64,000 bases of DNA from Demetria terragena DSM 11295 (GTDB taxonomy: Bacteria; Actinomycetota; Actinomycetes; Actinomycetales; Dermatophilaceae), in NCBI RefSeq assembly GCF_000376825.1, contig NZ_AQXW01000004.1:372001-436000 (forward strand), in the 5' to 3' direction. This document shows positions 17,141-26,025 of the stretch, piece by piece (position 1 is the first letter of the stretch; every line of letters begins with the position of its first letter). The notes beneath the pieces are model-generated. The model made no database searches, had not been told where the DNA came from, and saw nothing but the letters and a program-made list of their open reading frames with translations. Made by a program: the position numbers and the translations under genes.

Positions 17141-19825
17141 TCAGGACAACGAACGACGTCCGGTGTCAGCGCGCTTCTCTGGCGGCGCGATGGTGACCGA
17201 GGCCCCTAAGACCTCGGTCCCGCCGGGCCGCGCGTTGACGGGATTGAGTTCCAGATCCGCAATCTCCGGATGGTGATCGGCAAGGAGTGACACGCGGCTC
17301 AGCAAATCCTCCAGCGCTGCGTGGTCGATCGGCGCGGCGCCACGATGCCCATTGAGCAGTGGGGCCGCCTTGACCGATCCGATGAGGTCCTTGACGTCAC
17401 CCGTCGTCAACGGTGGCATGCGATAGCCCACATCATCCAGAAGTTCCGTCGGCGCCCCCGAGAGGCTGAACCGGACCACCGGGCCAAAGAGCGAGTCCTC
17501 GCTACTCCCCACCACACATGCCACGCCGGGCGAGGCCATTTTCTGCACCACGAACCGGTTTGCGTGCAGCGGCGCCAACCGATCGTCAAGGGCTGCATAT
17601 GCCTCCCGCACCGACGCCGCGCCACCGATGTCGCCACGGAACGCCGTGACGGGTTGATGGCGCACAAGCGGCGACACTGATTTCAACGCGACGGGATAAC
17701 CCAACTGATCGGCTGCGGCCACTGCTTCCTCGGCATTATCGACAGGGTGCACGGGCCACAGGTCGATGCCGTACGACGACAGCAACTCGGCCACCTCGTC
17801 GGGCCGCAGTCGGCGCCCTTGCGGGCTGTCGGAAAGCACGTTGGCAATCAGCGCTTCGACGCGGGCCCGCTCGATACCCTCCGGGTTGACGAGGTGGCCG
17901 CGGTCGCGCTGCAACCATTCGCTGTATCGGGTGACCGCGCGGAGTGCGCGGACTGCGTCCTCGGGCATGGAGTACGACGGGACTCGTTCGACACTCCCGT
18001 CGGCGCGCTCTGCGGTCAACACCTCTGGGATTCCATGGAGACCGAGAAAGGTTGCTACACAAGGCTTTTCGTGTTCTGTTGCGGTCGCAGTGACGGCGGC
18101 TGCGATGTCTCCGTCAGCGGCGACCAACTGGGGAATGAATGCCGTGATCACGGCATCCACGTCAGGATCGGCGAAGGCCACACGCAAGGCTTCTGCGTAG
18201 TCGGCGACCACGGCATCCGCAGGGAGCGCGACTGGACCGTGGGTAACATCGAGGCCATAACTGCGCGCTGCATCTGCGGCCAATACGCCGAGTGCGTCGG
18301 CATTGCCGACCACCGCGACGCGCGGACCAGCCGGCAACGGCTGGGTGGTCACCAGTTGCGCGACATCGAACATTCGATGGGCACTGTCCACTCGTATGAC
18401 GCCTGCCTGGCGCATCATTGCGCGAAACGCCTTCGCGCCGTGCTTGGTCGACCGGACATTGTGCCCACGGGGAACACCGTTCGCCGACATGTCGGTCTTG
18501 ACGACGATGACCGGCTTCTGGGTGGACAGCCTCCGGGCAATGCGGGAGAACTTCCGTGGGTTGCCGACCGATTCCAGATAAAGGCTCACGGCCTCGGTGT
18601 GTTCGTCATCGAACCAGTGCTGCATGAGGTCATTGCCGCTGACGTCGGCGCGATTACCGGCCGATACGAAGTCCGACACTCCGAGATTGCGACGCGCGAG
18701 CAAATCGAGCATCGCCACGCCGAGAGCTCCACTCTGGGTGAACACACCAAGCGTTCCGTGTTTGGGCATGGTCGCCGCGAGTGAGGCGTTCAGCGCCACG
18801 TCGGGATGGGTGTTGATGAGGCCAAAACTGCTCGGGCCAACGATGCGCAACCCGTGCCGGCGTACGACCCGCATCAGGGCTTGCTGCCGCGCCTGACCTG
18901 AGGTTCCAGTCTCCGCGAATCCGTTGGACAACACCAGGACGCTGCGCACGCCGTGGCGAACGCACTCCTCAGTTGCGGCGAGCGCGTCATCATCGGACAC
19001 GGCGATGACGCCAAGGTCGACCATTGGCGGCAATTCGCTCACGGAGCGATAGGTCGTGCACCCCTCAAGTTCAAGGTCGTGGTCGGCCACGGCGTACAGA
19101 TCCCCGCGGTAGCCGCCCCCCACCAGGTGGCTCAGGACCTGCCGGCCAACCGATGCCGCGTGGGAGTCCACGCCCACGACCGCGACCGAGGTCGGCGCCA
19201 GCAGAGCCTTCACACTCAGCGACTCGGCACGTTGCTCTCGCTCGGCACGAACCTGCTCGCTCTGATCCGTCGGGCGGATATCGAAGGCCAGCTCGACCAC
19301 GCCGTCGTCGAAATGTTGGGTGACTTCGTAGCCCGCGTCCTTGAACACGGCTAGCATTTTTCGGTTCTGTGGCAGGACGTCGGCGACGAATCGCTCGATC
19401 CCTTGCTCTTGTCCGATGGCCGCCAAGTGCTCCAGCATGACCGATCCGACGCCTCGCCCTTGGAAATGATCGGAGACGTTGAAGGCCACCTCCGCGGCGA
19501 CGCCCTGCTCGGCATCGAGCCGGTCGAATCGGGCGATTCCCACGAGGTCGTCTTCGACCATCAACACCAACGCAACGCGCGAGTGATAGTCGACATTCGC
19601 GAACCGGTGAACTTCTCGATTCGACAATCTCTTGATCGGCGCGAAAAACCGCAGATAGATGGACTCATCTGACTGGCGTTCGTGGAACCGGTGCAGCGCG
19701 TCCGCATCCTCTGGTGTGATCGGGCGCAACTGCGCCACGCTGCCGTCACGGAGGACGACATCGGCCTCCCATTCCTGGGGATAACCAGCCGGCAGTGGAG
19801 CATCAGCCTCGGTCATAGACCCCAT
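17141..19825 (-). CDS. GNAT plus NDP-forming acyl-CoA-synthetase fusion (Pat-like)
   Basis: 894-aa two-part protein. Residues about 20-185 are a GNAT acetyltransferase domain (acetyl-CoA motif VSDHFQGRGVGSVML). Residues about 205-500 hold a CoA-binding Rossmann domain and succinyl-CoA-ligase-like domain, and the C-terminal 220 residues an ATP-grasp domain starting near EVAELLSSYGIDLWPV. This layout is that of bacterial protein lysine acetyltransferases (Pat), which acetylate metabolic enzymes such as acetyl-CoA synthetase, though some homologues may act as acyl-CoA synthetases. Here GNAT is N-terminal. Either ATG 19825 or ATG 19816 could start it. First gene of the leftward DUF5998-tdk-MFS run. 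Confidence 0.9.
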   Translation of the reverse strand: MGSMTEADAPLPAGYPQEWEADVVLRDGSVAQLRPITPEDADALHRFHERQSDESIYLRFFAPIKRLSNREVHRFANVDYHSRVALVLMVEDDLVGIARFDRLDAEQGVAAEVAFNVSDHFQGRGVGSVMLEHLAAIGQEQGIERFVADVLPQNRKMLAVFKDAGYEVTQHFDDGVVELAFDIRPTDQSEQVRAEREQRAESLSVKALLAPTSVAVVGVDSHAASVGRQVLSHLVGGGYRGDLYAVADHDLELEGCTTYRSVSELPPMVDLGVIAVSDDDALAATEECVRHGVRSVLVLSNGFAETGTSGQARQQALMRVVRRHGLRIVGPSSFGLINTHPDVALNASLAATMPKHGTLGVFTQSGALGVAMLDLLARRNLGVSDFVSAGNRADVSGNDLMQHWFDDEHTEAVSLYLESVGNPRKFSRIARRLSTQKPVIVVKTDMSANGVPRGHNVRSTKHGAKAFRAMMRQAGVIRVDSAHRMFDVAQLVTTQPLPAGPRVAVVGNADALGVLAADAARSYGLDVTHGPVALPADAVVADYAEALRVAFADPDVDAVITAFIPQLVAADGDIAAAVTATATEHEKPCVATFLGLHGIPEVLTAERADGSVERVPSYSMPEDAVRALRAVTRYSEWLQRDRGHLVNPEGIERARVEALIANVLSDSPQGRRLRPDEVAELLSSYGIDLWPVHPVDNAEEAVAAADQLGYPVALKSVSPLVRHQPVTAFRGDIGGAASVREAYAALDDRLAPLHANRFVVQKMASPGVACVVGSSEDSLFGPVVRFSLSGAPTELLDDVGYRMPPLTTGDVKDLIGSVKAAPLLNGHRGAAPIDHAALEDLLSRVSLLADHHPEIADLELNPVNARPGGTEVLGASVTIAPPEKRADTGRRSLS

Positions 19826-19860
19826 GATCCACTAGTCAGCATCCGGGTTCCGGCAAGACA

Positions 19861-21774
19861 TCACGGCGTGGCAGCCGATGTGGTGGATGTCGCACTCGAC
19901 GGTCGCTGCCTTGGGTCGAGCAATGTCCACTTCTTGCCAAAGTCAAGGGAACGCCAGATCGACGGGCCCGTACGCGTCAGGGCCAGGACCTCAGCACCTC
20001 CCGGCGCGCCCGTCCAGTCGATGCCTTGTGCAGGCGGCGCTGGGTCGGTGACAGGCCGCCACGTCTTGCCGCGGTTCTGGGTGACTTGCAGCATTCGACT
20101 TGGCGCGGTGACGCGTGTCGGCCCTGAGACCTTCCGCGGACCGCCCGTGGCGACGACTAAGCGCTGGTCATCGATCGCGGCGAGAGACAGTCGGCCTAGG
20201 CGTGGCAGTGCTATCGGGGTTGAACTCGCGGCCGTCCAGGTCTTACCGTCGTCCTCACTTCGGACGAGGCGATATTCGGCCTGGTTGCCACGAATCACTC
20301 CACCGCACAGAGCGAAGAGTTTCGACGAGCCGTTGGTCGTCGAGGTCAGGGCCTCGAGTGGATCATTGGCGCAGGCCGGGCCCGAGCCCACCGGAAGAAG
20401 TTCCTTGCCGACGAGCCGCCACGGCGGGTCGATGTTCCCGTCCACGCGATAGGGCTGGACAAACACCTCCCCGTCGGACAGCACCAGCTGAGCAGAGTCG
20501 ATCGGACGGTCTCCGGCGAGTTCCAACACCGTGGCCGGAGCACCCAGATCCGGCGAATTGGCATCGGCACGGGACAGCATGAGAGGACCGGTGCACTGGC
20601 CCTGGGAGCACCCATCCGCCGAGAGGACAACGACAGTGCCTTGCGAGATCGCCACATCGAGCACGGTCTGTCCCGGCCGAGAAAGTTGGATCTTGTAGAA
20701 CGTCTTGCCTGCGTCGCTGGTCCGCCACAGATCTCCACCAAACGCGAATCCGACGGTAGGACTGGCGAACCGGACCTCGGTTACCGCGCGGCTCGGCTGA
20801 ATCCGTGGAACTTCATCGCTGGCGACGGCGGCCGTATCCGAATCCTCGAACCGATGCACTGTGCGCCACGTTTTTCCGTGATCAGCCGAGCGCACCAACG
20901 TGGGGCACACGTCGTCAACGTCGCAACTGCTGGCGCCCATCGCGAAGACCGTCTTTGCATCGGCATGCGCCAGCGACCAGGGCACAAAACTGCCTGGCAC
21001 GGACCTCACCGGCTGGGGGCCAGACGTCGGAAGCGGCCTGTTGCCGGACGCTTGCCCATCCTCATCTTGGGTGGCTTCTACGTGGTTTCCGGCTTGAACA
21101 CCGCTGTCCCCAAAGGGATTCTGCTGCACTGACCAGACAAAGAGGAGGATGGCGATCACTCCCAGCGCGCCGGCACCGGGCCAGAACCATGACCGAGTCT
21201 CGCGACCGGCCTCGTGCACGATCTGCTCCCAGTGATCGGCCGTTGCGGGCAGCGGGTGTACGGCCGAACGCTCGGCGATGAAGAACTCCTCGATTTCCTC
21301 GTCGGACAACTCCCCCACCTGTGCGGTGAGTGCGGCCTTCGCGTCGGCGATATCCCGTCGAGTGCTTTTGCTGTTATTGGACGTCGTCGCGACGATCTCA
21401 GCCACGGACAGGCCCGCATACCAATGGAGTAGGAAGGCTTCCCGGGAGCGCACTGGCAACGACATCCCGACCGAGTGCGCGGTACGCGCCGAGGTGTCAT
21501 TGGGTCGGAGCGCCCGGGCCGCCGGGCGGACTGGCGATGTCCCTTCCTGCGTCCAATGGTCCAGCACCGCACGCAGCACCTGCGCATAGAGCGTTGATCG
21601 AACGTCCTCGGGGCTCTTGTTCTGTTTGAGCAGTTGAGCGAAGGCGTCGATGACTACTTCGTGGGCCAGGTCAGCGTCAAGGATGAGGCGTTCGGTCCAC
21701 CCGACGATCGCGCCGAAGTGCAAGTCAAAGGCATCGCGAACGACCGCCACCGCGTGATCGGGGTCGGGTGTCAC
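19861..21774 (-). CDS. Sigma-like, membrane-anchored Asp-box propeller protein
   Basis: Unusual single-chain fusion. Counted from the longest reading (TTG 21840, 659 aa), residues about 35-72 resemble sigma-70 region 2 and 128-172 region 4 (LPVRSREAFLLHWYAGLSVAEIV, a helix-turn-helix). One membrane span follows at about 221-239. The extracytoplasmic part has at least five Asp-box motifs (SADHGKTW, TSDAGKTF, SEDDGKTW, TQNRGKTW, SLDFGKKW), marking a BNR/sialidase-type beta-propeller, plus paired cysteines (CDVDDVC, CSQGQC). I prefer GTG 21774, since the longer reading runs into the divergent gene; a CATACT element 7-12 nt upstream suggests leaderless transcription. Whether the N-terminus binds RNA polymerase is unknown. 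No separate anti-sigma gene is adjacent. Confidence 0.75.
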   Translation of the reverse strand: MTPDPDHAVAVVRDAFDLHFGAIVGWTERLILDADLAHEVVIDAFAQLLKQNKSPEDVRSTLYAQVLRAVLDHWTQEGTSPVRPAARALRPNDTSARTAHSVGMSLPVRSREAFLLHWYAGLSVAEIVATTSNNSKSTRRDIADAKAALTAQVGELSDEEIEEFFIAERSAVHPLPATADHWEQIVHEAGRETRSWFWPGAGALGVIAILLFVWSVQQNPFGDSGVQAGNHVEATQDEDGQASGNRPLPTSGPQPVRSVPGSFVPWSLAHADAKTVFAMGASSCDVDDVCPTLVRSADHGKTWRTVHRFEDSDTAAVASDEVPRIQPSRAVTEVRFASPTVGFAFGGDLWRTSDAGKTFYKIQLSRPGQTVLDVAISQGTVVVLSADGCSQGQCTGPLMLSRADANSPDLGAPATVLELAGDRPIDSAQLVLSDGEVFVQPYRVDGNIDPPWRLVGKELLPVGSGPACANDPLEALTSTTNGSSKLFALCGGVIRGNQAEYRLVRSEDDGKTWTAASSTPIALPRLGRLSLAAIDDQRLVVATGGPRKVSGPTRVTAPSRMLQVTQNRGKTWRPVTDPAPPAQGIDWTGAPGGAEVLALTRTGPSIWRSLDFGKKWTLLDPRQRPSSATSTTSAATP

Positions 21775-21824
21775 GTCAGCCAGTATGACCGAGACCAGGT
21801 CGCGACTCGTGGCACAGTGGCCGA

Positions 21825-22535
21825 GTGACCTCGACTCCAACAGTGCTCATCGTGCAGAACACCTCCGGAAGCGGTCCCGGACAGTTGCCAACCTGGATCG
21901 AGCAGGCCGGCGCCGTCCCTCGCGTACTTCGTGCCTTCGATGACGTGGCCGTGCCGACGGACCCGGGCGACGCGGTGGCCGTCATCCTTCTCGGCGGAGG
22001 CCTCATGCCGGATGCCGACCTCGATCATCCGTGGCTGCCTGCAGAGCGTGAGCTGATTCGTTCCTGCCGGGCTCGTGCCGTTCCACTGCTGGGCATCTGC
22101 CTTGGTGGGCAGCTCATTGCGCACACCTTCGGGGGCGCCGTACGTGCCAAGCAACTCGATCGAGCTGAGGCGGGAGTCGTTGCCCTTAACCTCCGGCCAG
22201 AGGCTGCCGACGATCTCCTGTTCCGCGAGCTCCCGAGCCCCGTCCCGGCCATGGAACATCACGAGGATGCCATCGTTGACCTTCCCCCAGACGCCGTATG
22301 GCTCGCCTCCACCGAGGTGTGCCCCATTCAGGCGTTCCGCCTTGATTCCTTGTGGGCTTTGCAGTTTCACCCAGAGGCGCCGGGGAGTCGGGTTGCCACC
22401 TGGAACAGGGAGGAGCTCGCCGGACAGGGCTACGATCCCGACGCACTGGTGGCCGCAGCACAGCAGGCATCGGATGAGCTCGAGCGAGTGTGGTCGCGGT
22501 TCATTACTCGCCTGCTAGGGATCTCGGCCGCCTGA
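21825..22535 (+). CDS. Class I glutamine amidotransferase-like protein
   Basis: GATase1-fold protein, 236 aa. The nucleophile elbow is LLGICLGGQL (Cys92), with His182 and Glu184 in LQFHPEA completing the triad. It belongs to the free-standing GuaA-glutaminase-like group; the acceptor is unknown, and gamma-glutamyl peptide hydrolysis is a possibility. Start GTG 21825 or GTG 21843. Divergent from the sigma-propeller gene and coupled to the nitroreductase gene by TGATG. Confidence 0.87.
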   Translation: MTSTPTVLIVQNTSGSGPGQLPTWIEQAGAVPRVLRAFDDVAVPTDPGDAVAVILLGGGLMPDADLDHPWLPAERELIRSCRARAVPLLGICLGGQLIAHTFGGAVRAKQLDRAEAGVVALNLRPEAADDLLFRELPSPVPAMEHHEDAIVDLPPDAVWLASTEVCPIQAFRLDSLWALQFHPEAPGSRVATWNREELAGQGYDPDALVAAAQQASDELERVWSRFITRLLGISAA

Positions 22536-23179
22536 TGGAGACTCAGCGCGCGATCCGCGCTCGGCGAATGATCCGGCAGTTCGACCCGGACCGGCCAGTC
22601 GATCCGCAGGCACTGCACCGCATCCTCACCCTTGCGCTGCGAGCGCCCAGCGCAGGGTTCAGCCAGGGGTGGGATTTTGTGCTGCTCACCGCGGCGCAGG
22701 ATCGCGAAGCGTTCTGGTCGGCGGCGACAGATTCGGACGTTCCAGACTCATGGCTTCGCGGGGTCATGTCCGCACCGGCACTCGTGGTCTGCTGCTCGGA
22801 CAAGGCGGCCTATCTTGAGCGATACGCCCAGCCAGACAAGGGTTGGACCGATCAGGACGACGAGCGCTGGCCAGTTCCTTACTGGGACATAGATGTGGGG
22901 ATGGCGGCGCTCATCATGCTGCTGGTCGCAGTCGATGAAGATCTCGGCGCCCTGTTTTTCGGCGCGCACGTGCCCACTCACGCCGCCGTCAAAAACGCCC
23001 TTGCCATTCCCGTCGACCGCACCATCGTGGGCATTGTGGCCCTCGGATACCCGCAGGAGAAGAAAGCCAGCGGGAGCGTTCGAGTACGACGTCGACGGCC
23101 TACCGAGGAGGTCGTGCACCACGGTCGCTTCGGGATGCCATACGACCCCGTTCAGCCTCCGGCTAAGGCATCCGAATAA
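22535..23179 (+). CDS. Nitroreductase family flavoprotein
   Basis: FMN-dependent nitroreductase-fold oxidoreductase, 214 aa from ATG 22535. RARRMIRQFDPDRPV and LALRAPSAGFSQGWDFVLL are the usual FMN-phosphate and isoalloxazine-contact regions; GIVALGYPQEK is the conserved C-terminal strand. The substrate is unknown. The start overlaps the amidotransferase stop by 1 nt, so the two are co-translated. Its 3' end overlaps the convergent alpha-hydroxy-acid oxidase gene by 28 nt. Confidence 0.87.
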   Translation: METQRAIRARRMIRQFDPDRPVDPQALHRILTLALRAPSAGFSQGWDFVLLTAAQDREAFWSAATDSDVPDSWLRGVMSAPALVVCCSDKAAYLERYAQPDKGWTDQDDERWPVPYWDIDVGMAALIMLLVAVDEDLGALFFGAHVPTHAAVKNALAIPVDRTIVGIVALGYPQEKKASGSVRVRRRRPTEEVVHHGRFGMPYDPVQPPAKASE

Positions 23180-24201
23180 GGCGTCACCAACGACCGATCG
23201 AGGTCGGCCAGGCAGGTCGAGCCAAGCAATCCCATGACCTCGGCGGCTTCGGCTGTCAGGCCATTCACCACCTCGGCCACTCCCGCAGCCCCGTTGCATG
23301 CCAGCCCATAGATCGCGGGTCGACCGATCAGGACGGCTGCGGCCCCAAGAGCGAGTCCGATCGCTACGTCGGCACCCGTGCGGATCCCACCATCGACCAG
23401 GACCGGCACCTGACGCCCGACGGCTGACACCACCTCGGGGAGCGCACGCGCCGTCTCAATGGTGCCGTCGATCTGTCTGGCACCGTGGTTACTCACGATC
23501 ACCCCGGCCGCCCCGGCGTCGACGCATGACTGCGCATCATCCGCACGAACGACGCCCTTCACCAGGACGGGAAGGCCAGACAACTCGGCCAGCCAGTTGA
23601 TGGCGGCGGGGGTGATGCTCGGGTCCGCCACCAAGTCATCGATCGAGCGTCCCTCCATATGCTCCCTGACGTTGGCCATCGCGACCTCCTCCGGAACAGG
23701 TCCCGCTTCACCACCGCGGGCTCGACGCGAGACGTAGGGAGTGTCGCCGGTGAGTACGAGGGCCGTGCTTCCGGACTCAACCGCGCGGCCGACCATCTCC
23801 TCGGTGATGCCTCGGTCTGCCGTCACATAGATCTGCATCCACCAGGGACCGGCTTCGGCGGCGACGTCTTCGAGCGGCGTCGTGGACCGGGTCGAGAGGC
23901 ACAGCAGGGAACCGGATTCTCGGGCTCCCTTGGCTGTCGCGAGCTCACCCTCAGGGTGGTACGCACGATGGCAGGCAGTGGGAGCCACCAAGATCGGCGT
24001 CTCAAGGTCGTCACCCAACAGCGTGCACGACGTACTGATCGTCGAAACATCTCGGAGCACCCTGGGCCTGAATCTCCATGACTTCCAAGCATTTTCGGCC
24101 CGTCCAAGACCGGCTTCACCGCCAACACCTGTTTCCAGATAGTCCCAGGCTTCGGGTGAAATGAGCCCTTCCGCACGCAAGCGCATGTCCCGAACGGTCA
24201 T
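23152..24201 (-). CDS. FMN-dependent alpha-hydroxy-acid oxidase/dehydrogenase
   Basis: Lactate/glycolate-oxidase family protein, 349 aa, oxidising an L-2-hydroxy acid through FMN. The catalytic His is in SNHGARQIDG; VLVDGGIRTGADVAIGLALG and VLIGRPAIYGLA bind the FMN phosphate. The N-terminal WDYLETGVGGEAGLG is the family start. ATG 24201 is preferred, with ATG 24213 possible; the frame extends much further upstream, but only as an antisense shadow of the divergent luciferase-like gene. Divergent starts are about 18 nt apart, so promoters must overlap or transcripts be leaderless. Confidence 0.87.
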   Translation of the reverse strand: MTVRDMRLRAEGLISPEAWDYLETGVGGEAGLGRAENAWKSWRFRPRVLRDVSTISTSCTLLGDDLETPILVAPTACHRAYHPEGELATAKGARESGSLLCLSTRSTTPLEDVAAEAGPWWMQIYVTADRGITEEMVGRAVESGSTALVLTGDTPYVSRRARGGEAGPVPEEVAMANVREHMEGRSIDDLVADPSITPAAINWLAELSGLPVLVKGVVRADDAQSCVDAGAAGVIVSNHGARQIDGTIETARALPEVVSAVGRQVPVLVDGGIRTGADVAIGLALGAAAVLIGRPAIYGLACNGAAGVAEVVNGLTAEAAEVMGLLGSTCLADLDRSLVTPYSDALAGG

Positions 24202-24219
24202 AGTGAATAGCATGGCACG

Positions 24220-25038
24220 ATGACGACTCGCCCTATCCGTATCGGTGTCCAGATCCAACCGCAACATGCCGACTACCCCGCTATCCGCGACGCGGTGCGC
24301 CGTGCAGAAGATCTCGGCGTTGATGTGCTCTTCAACTGGGACCACTTCTTTCCCCTGAGCGGTGACCCCGACGGGCAGCACTTCGAATGCTGGACAATGC
24401 TGGCGGCATGGGCCGAACAGACCTCCCGGGTCCAGTTCGGAGCCCTCGTCACGTGCAACAGTTATCGCAATCCGCACCTGCTCGCCGACATGGCGCGGAC
24501 GGTCGATCACATCAGCGGCGGTCGACTGATCTTGGGACTTGGATCCGGGTGGTTTGAGCGCGACTACACCGAGTACGACTACGAATTCGGCACTGCCGGT
24601 GGCCGGCTCGACCATCTCGCCGAAGCCATACCGCAGATGCAGCAGCGGTTCACTGCACTCAACCCGTCGCCGACCCGCGACCTCCCTGTCCTCATCGGCG
24701 GTGGCGGCGAGAAGAAGACGCTCCGACTGGTGGCCGAGCACGCCACCATCTGGCATACCTTCGCTGGCCCGGACGTTCTCGAGCACAAACTTCAGGTGTT
24801 GGGTAGGCACTGTGCTGATGTCGGCCGCGACCTTCAGGACATTGAGGTTTCCGTGGGCGTGGGAGGCAAGGGGCGCGAAGGCCGCTCCCCCGAGGCGCCC
24901 GAGGTGGAGGGCGAGCCATTGCGCGCCCTAGGCGCAACCTTATTCACCATGGGCACCAACGGACCGGACTACGACTTGGCGCCTGTTGAGCCATGGCTAC
25001 GTTGGCGCGATGAGGTCAACGCTAAGTCGAACGGATGA
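24220..25038 (+). CDS. F420-type luciferase-like oxidoreductase
   Basis: LLM-class TIM-barrel oxidoreductase, 272 aa, probably using coenzyme F420 as actinobacterial members do. Family signatures: RIGVQIQPQH at the start, ADMARTVDHISGGRLILGLG, and GSGWFERDYTEYDYEFG. The substrate is unknown. ATGA overlap with the hydrolase gene downstream indicates coupling. Confidence 0.87.
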   Translation: MTTRPIRIGVQIQPQHADYPAIRDAVRRAEDLGVDVLFNWDHFFPLSGDPDGQHFECWTMLAAWAEQTSRVQFGALVTCNSYRNPHLLADMARTVDHISGGRLILGLGSGWFERDYTEYDYEFGTAGGRLDHLAEAIPQMQQRFTALNPSPTRDLPVLIGGGGEKKTLRLVAEHATIWHTFAGPDVLEHKLQVLGRHCADVGRDLQDIEVSVGVGGKGREGRSPEAPEVEGEPLRALGATLFTMGTNGPDYDLAPVEPWLRWRDEVNAKSNG

Positions 25039-25613
25039 GCCACCTTCTGCTGCTCCACTCGGCACTCGGTCTGCGGCCGGCGGTTCGCCAAGCCGCTGAG
25101 CGCCTGCGCGAGCGTGGGCACACCGTCCACACCCCGGATTACTACGACGGGCATGTTTTCGATGATGAGGGCGAGGGCATCGCCTATCGGGACGAGATCG
25201 GAGCCAAAAGCCTCTTTGCACGCCTGGGCCCAGTCCTCGACGCGGTCCCAGCAGATGCAGCCCTCGCGGGTTTCTCACTCGGATCGGCCTTCGCGCAAAA
25301 TCTCGCCGGTCAGCGTTCGGCCGCGCGGGCGGTGATCCTCCTACACTCGGTCGGCGCCCCGCGCGGGCCGTGGCCCGGCCAGCCCGTTCAGGTACACCGG
25401 TATGCCGACGACCACTGGATCGATCCGGCTGACGTCGAGGCGTTGGGTGCCGCAGTCCGTGCGAGTGGAGCATCGTTCGAGGACCATGTGGTGCCTGGCC
25501 GCGGACACTTGTTCACTGATTCGGAGACAGCAGATGGCGACGCCGGTGCCACCGACGCCGCCATCAACATGATCGATGTGCTCCTCTCCCAGGAGCCCAT
25601 CAACAACCCGTAA
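25035..25613 (+). CDS. Dienelactone-hydrolase-like alpha/beta hydrolase
   Basis: 192-aa alpha/beta hydrolase. The nucleophile elbow is GFSLGS (Ser81); classic dienelactone hydrolase has Cys at this place, so serine hydrolase chemistry is expected. Asp125/126 in HRYADDHWID and His158 in GRGHLF complete the triad. The substrate is unknown. Coupled to the luciferase-like gene (ATGA). Its stop codon directly abuts the convergent ectC stop, with no base between. Confidence 0.82.
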   Translation: MSHLLLLHSALGLRPAVRQAAERLRERGHTVHTPDYYDGHVFDDEGEGIAYRDEIGAKSLFARLGPVLDAVPADAALAGFSLGSAFAQNLAGQRSAARAVILLHSVGAPRGPWPGQPVQVHRYADDHWIDPADVEALGAAVRASGASFEDHVVPGRGHLFTDSETADGDAGATDAAINMIDVLLSQEPINNP

Positions 25614-26003
25614 TCAGTCTTCCGTGATCAGCGGGTAGACACCGTTCTCGTCGTGCACTTCCCGCCCGGTGACCGGAGGGTTAAATACACATGCCGTGCT
25701 GATGTCGGTCTCGGCCTTGACCGTGTGCTTGTCGTGCTTGTCGAGCAGGTACATCGTGCCGGGACGCAGCGGAAACTCTTCTCCGGTATCACGATTCACC
25801 AGTGTTCCGGTGCCTTCATAGACGAAGACCGCCTCGATGTGATTTGCATACCACATCTCCGTGTCGGTGCCCGCCTTCAGCACCGTGTGGTGGAAGGAGA
25901 AGCCGACCTTGTCGGAGGCCAGGACGAATCGGCGGCTCCGCCAGTTTCCGTGCTGCACGTCCCGGTCGGTGTCGTTCAGTTCTTCAAGGTTGATGACCTT
26001 CAT
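25614..26003 (-). CDS. ectC: L-ectoine synthase
   Basis: Cupin enzyme closing N-gamma-acetyl-2,4-diaminobutyrate into ectoine, the last step of synthesis of this compatible solute. 129 aa, standard length. The iron ligands known for the family fall at identical numbers: Tyr52, Glu57 ([12 protein letters not shown]) and His93 ([10 protein letters not shown]). The N-terminus [10 protein letters not shown] is diagnostic. 22 nt downstream of ectB in the lysC-ectABC operon. No ectD hydroxylase follows; the operon ends here against a convergent gene. Confidence 0.97.
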   Translation of the reverse strand: MKVINLEELNDTDRDVQHGNWRSRRFVLASDKVGFSFHHTVLKAGTDTEMWYANHIEAVFVYEGTGTLVNRDTGEEFPLRPGTMYLLDKHDKHTVKAETDISTACVFNPPVTGREVHDENGVYPLITED

Positions 26004-26025
26004 GTATGTCCTTTCGTGGAGTAAG

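Noticed and set aside
19861-21774. Calling this gene a sialidase
   Set aside because: Asp boxes alone do not show sialidase activity; no FRIP/arginine-triad catalytic motif was visible, and the N-terminus is sigma-like.
23152-24810. Start of the hydroxy-acid oxidase at 24810 (552 aa)
   Set aside because: The extra 200 residues are antisense to the luciferase-like gene and not family-like; ATG 24201 matches the usual start.
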